From NCBI GenBank assembly GCA_963995525.1, contig OZ023214.1, forward strand, positions 11,731,928-11,795,927: a stretch of 64,000 bases of DNA, given 5' to 3'. The translations under genes were made by a program, and so were the position numbers. The DNA is from Escarpia spicata. Taxonomy: Eukaryota; Annelida; Polychaeta; Sabellida; Siboglinidae. The notes under the pieces are model-generated. The model saw only the letters and a list, made by a program, of their open reading frames with translations, was not told the DNA's origin and did no database searches. Of the stretch, positions 60,640 to 64,000 are shown piece by piece (positions within the stretch are counted from its first letter, which is position 1; each line of letters begins with the position of its first letter).

Positions 60640-61490
60640 TTCTAGATTTGCTCGATTAAGCGCTGTCGCTTTTTTCGAGTTCGTTGTGGATGGACAGCTT
60701 GCAGAGCAGGTGGCTTAAGCACCTCTTTGTCATCGTAACGGGTCTCGGACGACTCACCATCTGTTGGCGGGTCGCCGTCCGCAGCTGTGTCCTCGGGATG
60801 ATGTCGTGCGATTTCATCGGGCGACAAGCCTCGCGCGCGACGGAACTTAGACACATTTCGCGTCACCGTGGACCCATCACCACGCACGGCGGTGACCATT
60901 GGTCCTTTCATTGCACTGACGATGAGCGGTGTCGGTGCGAACGGAGTAGAGAGTTTGTTCACTCTAGGCTGCTGTACAAGCACAACCTCTCCCATTTGTA
61001 GGTTCACCTGTGAAGCGTGTGCACGCTCATCTGAGTACTCTTTCATTCTCGCTTTTGCACGAGCGTCTTATCTGCGAACGACTTCACCTTCTGGGTGCAC
61101 GCTCTGAAGCGTTGGCAGCTCAGGTAGCTTAGTTCTCGGTTCTCGACCAAACAGTAGTCGGTGAGGTGTGAACCGCGTAGAACTATGCGGAGTAGATCGA
61201 TAGTTTCGTAAGAAACTGCTGCAGTTCGCGACGCCAGTTGCGATGTTGAATGATGGCTGAACGTACTGCCTTCATCATCGGCTTGTTGAAGTTCTCCACT
61301 TGTGCATTCGCCATCGGCCATAGCGGTGTGATTTTGCGGTGACGGACGCCACACGACTGCAAAAACTGTGACCACGCATTACTCTGGAATGGTGGGCCAT
61401 TGTCCGAAGTAGTTAGTAGGATACACATGCCCCAAACCACGCCCCTTTTGTATCTAACTACGTGCATAAAAAACGTCGATTTCAAAATCG
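60640..61490 (-). pseudogene. Gypsy (K02A2.6-like) integrase and pol C-terminus
   Basis: ORFs 61485-61183, 61375-61043 and 61046-60642 read TTSDNGPPFQSNAWSQFLQS (catalytic Asp), TPLWPMANAQVENFNKPMMK (catalytic Glu), NWRRELQQFLTK, then VNLQMGEVVLVQQPRVNKLS and GDGSTVTRNVSKFRRARG, ending in an acidic/basic tail with TAA/TAG near 60642. One or two frameshifts break it. Upstream pol sequence is absent (5' break at about 61490), so it is a truncated copy, different from the element at 23-27 kb. Confidence 0.82.
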
Positions 61491-61770
61491 GGAACCTACT
61501 TATAAAAAAAAGATCAAAGGCTTTTTGGTAACCTGAGAGAAATCGGGAACCTACTTATAAAAAACGTGATTGATGGCCTGTCACTTTTTGTGACTGAAAA
61601 GCGCCCTCTAGTGGTTAATAACAACGTCCTAGTTACGGCGTCCTTAGTTACGGCGTCCCTAGTTACGGGGTAACGCCATCTAGCGAATAATAATAGCGTC
61701 CTAGTTACGTGATAACGCCATCTAGTGAATAATATATAATAACAGCGTCCCTAGTTACGATACGGGGGTA
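61485..61770. repeat. Short repeats: 25-bp direct pair and GCGTCCCTAGTTACG array
   Basis: AATCGGGAACCTACTTATAA occurs at about 61487 and 61542. From 61621 the unit GCGTCC(C/T)TAGTTACG is repeated five times, alternating with CGCC(A/C)TCTAG(T/C)G units followed by AATAATA. Confidence 0.8.
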
Positions 61771-62216
61771 TAGCAGAAACCAATGTGGTTATGTTAAAAC
61801 CACCGTGGTTACGATAAAATCACCGTGGGTACGAATGCACTAAACCCAGTGTGACCGAGATTAGCCGCTGTACCCTGGATAGGCGGCCGTGGTGAAAGTT
61901 GAGACGCGGCCGGTCGGCCTAGATATAGGCGGCTGAAAATAGATCTACGGCTGGGATTTTGTTAGCCGGATTTGTAATGATGCTGAAATAAACTGGTTGG
62001 CTTTATGGAAACAGCGCTTATGCGTGCGTTTAAAGCGATAATCAGCGGCTTGTTTTATCGAGGTAGCGGCGTGTTAAGCGGTGGACAAATGGATGCGGAA
62101 TGACGGTATGTTTATTATGCTAGCAAAACGAAACGAGTGGGATATATAATTTAAAAAAGCTGTAAGCAACGGTAACTTATAGGTAATAGAAAACGAGTGA
62201 ACGTGAACGGTGTATT
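61771..62216. other. Unassigned region
   Basis: Moderately GC-rich sequence with ACCACCGTGGTTACGATAAAA-like short repeats (61798-61835). No ORF supported. Confidence 0.45.
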
Positions 62217-62635
62217 TTATTGAGGGACAGCACGACGGTGGCGTGAAATTGGTGGTGCGACGCTGTCCGAATGTCCCAAGCGCAGTAATTGAGCAGAGCG
62301 CGTACGAGCTGCAATACGCCGCCTTTTCAATGCAGTAGACGCATCTATCGGCGTTAACGATAGCTCATTAAAACCATGTCGTTCAAAGAGTTCATCGACT
62401 GGTGGTGGTGTGTACCAGGACCCATTCGCCCCGAGTACGGTGAAAGATGTCATGAGACCGTCGGGTTGATCGACTGTGGTCGGGTCGACCTCCGTCAACG
62501 CCGGCCCGGTGGCGTCCAACGAAGCCTCCTCCTCGGGTGTTGTTGGCGGTCGTGGCACCCCGGTGACACGACATAGGGGAACTGTCATGTCTAAGTATGC
62601 GCGTGTCGGCAGGATGACGGCGCGTCGTAGGTGGT
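62217..62635 (-). CDS. Unknown Pro/Thr-rich ORF, possible exon
   Basis: An open minus-strand frame runs from about 62635 to a TGA at 62219; the first ATG is at 62588. The product is MTVPLCRVTGVPRPPTTPEE..., with ATGPALTEVDPTTVDQPDG and an Arg-rich end (LKRRRIAARTRSAQLLRLG). A TTCACAG just upstream (about 62637 on the minus strand) could be a splice acceptor. GC content is higher than in the flanks, which favours coding, but no family is recognised. Confidence 0.35.
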
Positions 62636-62823
62636 TTCTGTGAATGAATCATTTGGTAAATAAGTGAAGTGTATAGGAAAAATAAATAAAAGAACGAAAG
62701 CATTAAATAGCAGTAAATAAAATATGAAAATAGTAAGTTACCGGAAAAGTAAATAGCACGTTTGCTATGTAGTAGATAATGAATATTTTGTTGTTGTTGT
62801 TATGATAACTGTGAATAGAAATA

Positions 62824-63172
62824 ACCTCTGTCATATATGAAAAGGGGAGTTTTGAAAACGAAATGTATTTAAAACTGACAGATCTAAGAAATAATTAAAG
62901 AAGAAATTATAAATCGGGGTAATAGGAAAAGAAAATAACCACTAAAATAAACTTATAGTTTAATATGTAAATGAAGAAATAAGAGTTATATGAAAATGAC
63001 CTCTGTCATATATGAAAAGGGGAGTTTTGAAAACGAAATGTATTTGAAAACTGACAGATCTAAGAAATAATTAAAGAAGAAATTATAAATCGGGGTAATA
63101 GGAAAACAAAATAACCACTAAAATAAACTTATAGTTTAATATGTAAATGAAGAAGTAAGAGTTATATGAAAA
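62824..63172. repeat. 175-bp tandem duplication
   Basis: ACCTCTGTCATATATGAAAA through GTAAATGAAGAA(A/G)TAAGAG occurs at 62824-62998 and again at 62999-63172, with only a few differences. A short third start (ACCTTTGTTC) follows at 63181. Confidence 0.92.
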
Positions 63173-63280
63173 TAAGAAGTACCTTTGTTCTTTTGCAGCG
63201 GCATTTGTTGACGTAGGTAGCGCTCGGGATGTGGCCATGACAAAGAATGAGCGAACCGGTGCGTTGTTGTGTAACGTTAG

Positions 63281-63303
63281 GTATGTGTTAAGAGCGCATG
63301 CGC
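63281..63303 (+). promoter_or_regulatory. NRF1-like palindrome in a duplicated promoter motif
   Basis: GTATGTGTTAAGAGCGCATG followed by CGC contains the palindrome GCGCATGCGC (63294-63303), a match to the NRF1 core. The same block recurs at 63799-63820 just upstream of a TATA box. Confidence 0.5.
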
Positions 63304-63486
63304 AAAAGTTATGTAAAAAACAGTGAAAGGAAAGATATCAAAATATCAATAAGTGACCGTTTAAATACCAAAATGAACCGTTGCAGCCGCTTAGTTAGGG
63401 ATCAGGCATATTGTGGAGTGTTAATAATAGAGAAATTCGATGTGAAAGTAACATTTAACGCAGGACGTACTAAAGTGACCGTGTAA
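63298..63486 (+). CDS. Small ORF of unknown meaning
   Basis: 62 codons, MRKSYVKNSERKDIKISI... to TAA, Lys/Arg-rich. Part of it (63418-63505) is a degenerate tandem copy of non-coding sequence at 63655-63735 upstream of the promoter, which argues against a real protein. Confidence 0.15.
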   Translation: MRKSYVKNSERKDIKISISDRLNTKMNRCSRLVRDQAYCGVLIIEKFDVKVTFNAGRTKVTV

Positions 63487-63796
63487 TTTTTTTCTTGGCG
63501 CTGGATGGTGACGCAAAACAGCTGTGACGCTAATGGAGGGTTCTTATCGTGAAAGGAATGTGAAGCGCGAACAATGCTTTTTCCAAACCGTAAACGACGG
63601 GTTAAAAGTATGAATTTAAGCGTTGTGTGGGATCAGTGGCGTGTAGGGAATTAAGTGGTGTGGTTATTGTAGAAAAATTGGCTGTAAATAAACGTTTGTC
63701 AACGAACGCACTACATGACCGTCTGATTTTTTTCCGGAAATAAAAGTCATCGGATACTAGGCGGTTATGCGTTGTAATAGAAACATCGATTAGGGG

Positions 63797-63925
63797 GGTA
63801 TGCGTTAAGTACGCATGCGCCGTATGTTGCCTATATAAAGCGGTGGAAAATTTTGTATGAGGTATAATGCAAGTGGTGTGACTGATTTCAGCAGCAACAG
63901 CCGTAGAAGTTCTTCAACCTCGAGA
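63797..63925 (+). promoter_or_regulatory. Core promoter: NRF1-like site, TATA box and 5' UTR
   Basis: GGTATGCGTTAAGTACGCAT then GCGC (63797-63820), followed by TATATAA (63832-63838) and about 87 bases of leader. Transcription would start near 63862-63870. The ATG at 63926 has A at -3 and G at +4, a strong Kozak context. This is the only clear TATA promoter in the window. Confidence 0.6.
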
Positions 63926-64000
63926 ATGGCCGAGCGCGACGAGATGACTGCACCGTTGAAAAAGATGAAGGCGATGCGCAAGCAAACGTGTAAGGCGAGC
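63926..64000 (+). CDS. Start of unknown gene, cut by window edge
   Basis: 25 codons open to the last base: MAERDEMTAPLKKMKAMRKQ and five more residues. It is basic and Lys/Met-rich, and downstream of a TATA promoter. No family can be assigned from 25 residues. The window edge lies within the exon. Confidence 0.55.
   Translation, partial: MAERDEMTAPLKKMKAMRKQTCKAS

Overview
This is a 64-kb piece of a large, repeat-rich animal genome, not bacterial or viral. The evidence is spliced coding exons with GT/GC-AG borders, degenerate non-LTR and LTR retrotransposons of several clades, DNA transposons with terminal inverted repeats (TIRs), kilobase-scale microsatellites, and one 200-N scaffold gap. 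The repeat mix (RTE, CR1 with an esterase ORF1, K02A2.6-like Gypsy, hAT and pogo-like MITEs) and a globin X-like gene suggest a bilaterian, most likely a marine invertebrate. I cannot name the species.

The one clear host gene is a three-exon globin on the + strand (coding exons 6380-6597, 13919-14147, 19642-19779; 194 aa). It has a Met-Gly-Cys N-terminus, distal and proximal haem histidines, introns at the canonical globin positions B12.2 and G7.0, and a polyadenylation signal 25 bases after the stop. Its two introns hold LINE copies, a composite (CTGT)/(CT)/(CA)/(TA) microsatellite of nearly 1 kb and an inverted-repeat element. Intron 1 also contains the assembly gap. The 1.7 kb on either side of that gap are the same sequence, so the apparent tandem duplication is almost certainly an unmerged contig overlap.

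Layout: 1-2.2 kb, an unidentified His-rich ORF with a C-terminal membrane segment, then a broken Gypsy gag. 3.2-5.6 kb, two dead RTE-like LINEs. 6.3-19.8 kb, the globin gene. 20.5-22.3 kb, a CR1 LINE (minus). 23.0-27.1 kb, a decayed Gypsy element with both LTRs (minus). 27.8-30.6 kb, a dispersed repeat split by an RTE-X-like LINE. 32.3-37.2 kb, a 4.9-kb DNA transposon with about 520-bp TIRs around a decayed gene with PIN/FEN1-like acidic motifs. 40-51 kb, LINE remnants and a pogo-like MITE. 52.6-57.3 kb, a near full-length CR1 with a nested 1-kb insertion. 58.2-60.5 kb, an RTE LINE carrying a hAT-like MITE with a perfect 8-bp target duplication. 60.6-61.5 kb, a Gypsy integrase remnant. 61.5-64 kb, tandem repeats and a TATA-containing promoter leading into a CDS cut by the window edge.

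The transposon-derived ORFs are broken by stops or frameshifts, so apart from the globin gene, and possibly the genes at the two window edges, nothing here looks like functional protein-coding sequence. The most interesting non-host locus is the long-TIR element at 32.3-37.2 kb. It looks like a member of a widespread but poorly described family, possibly Academ-related.
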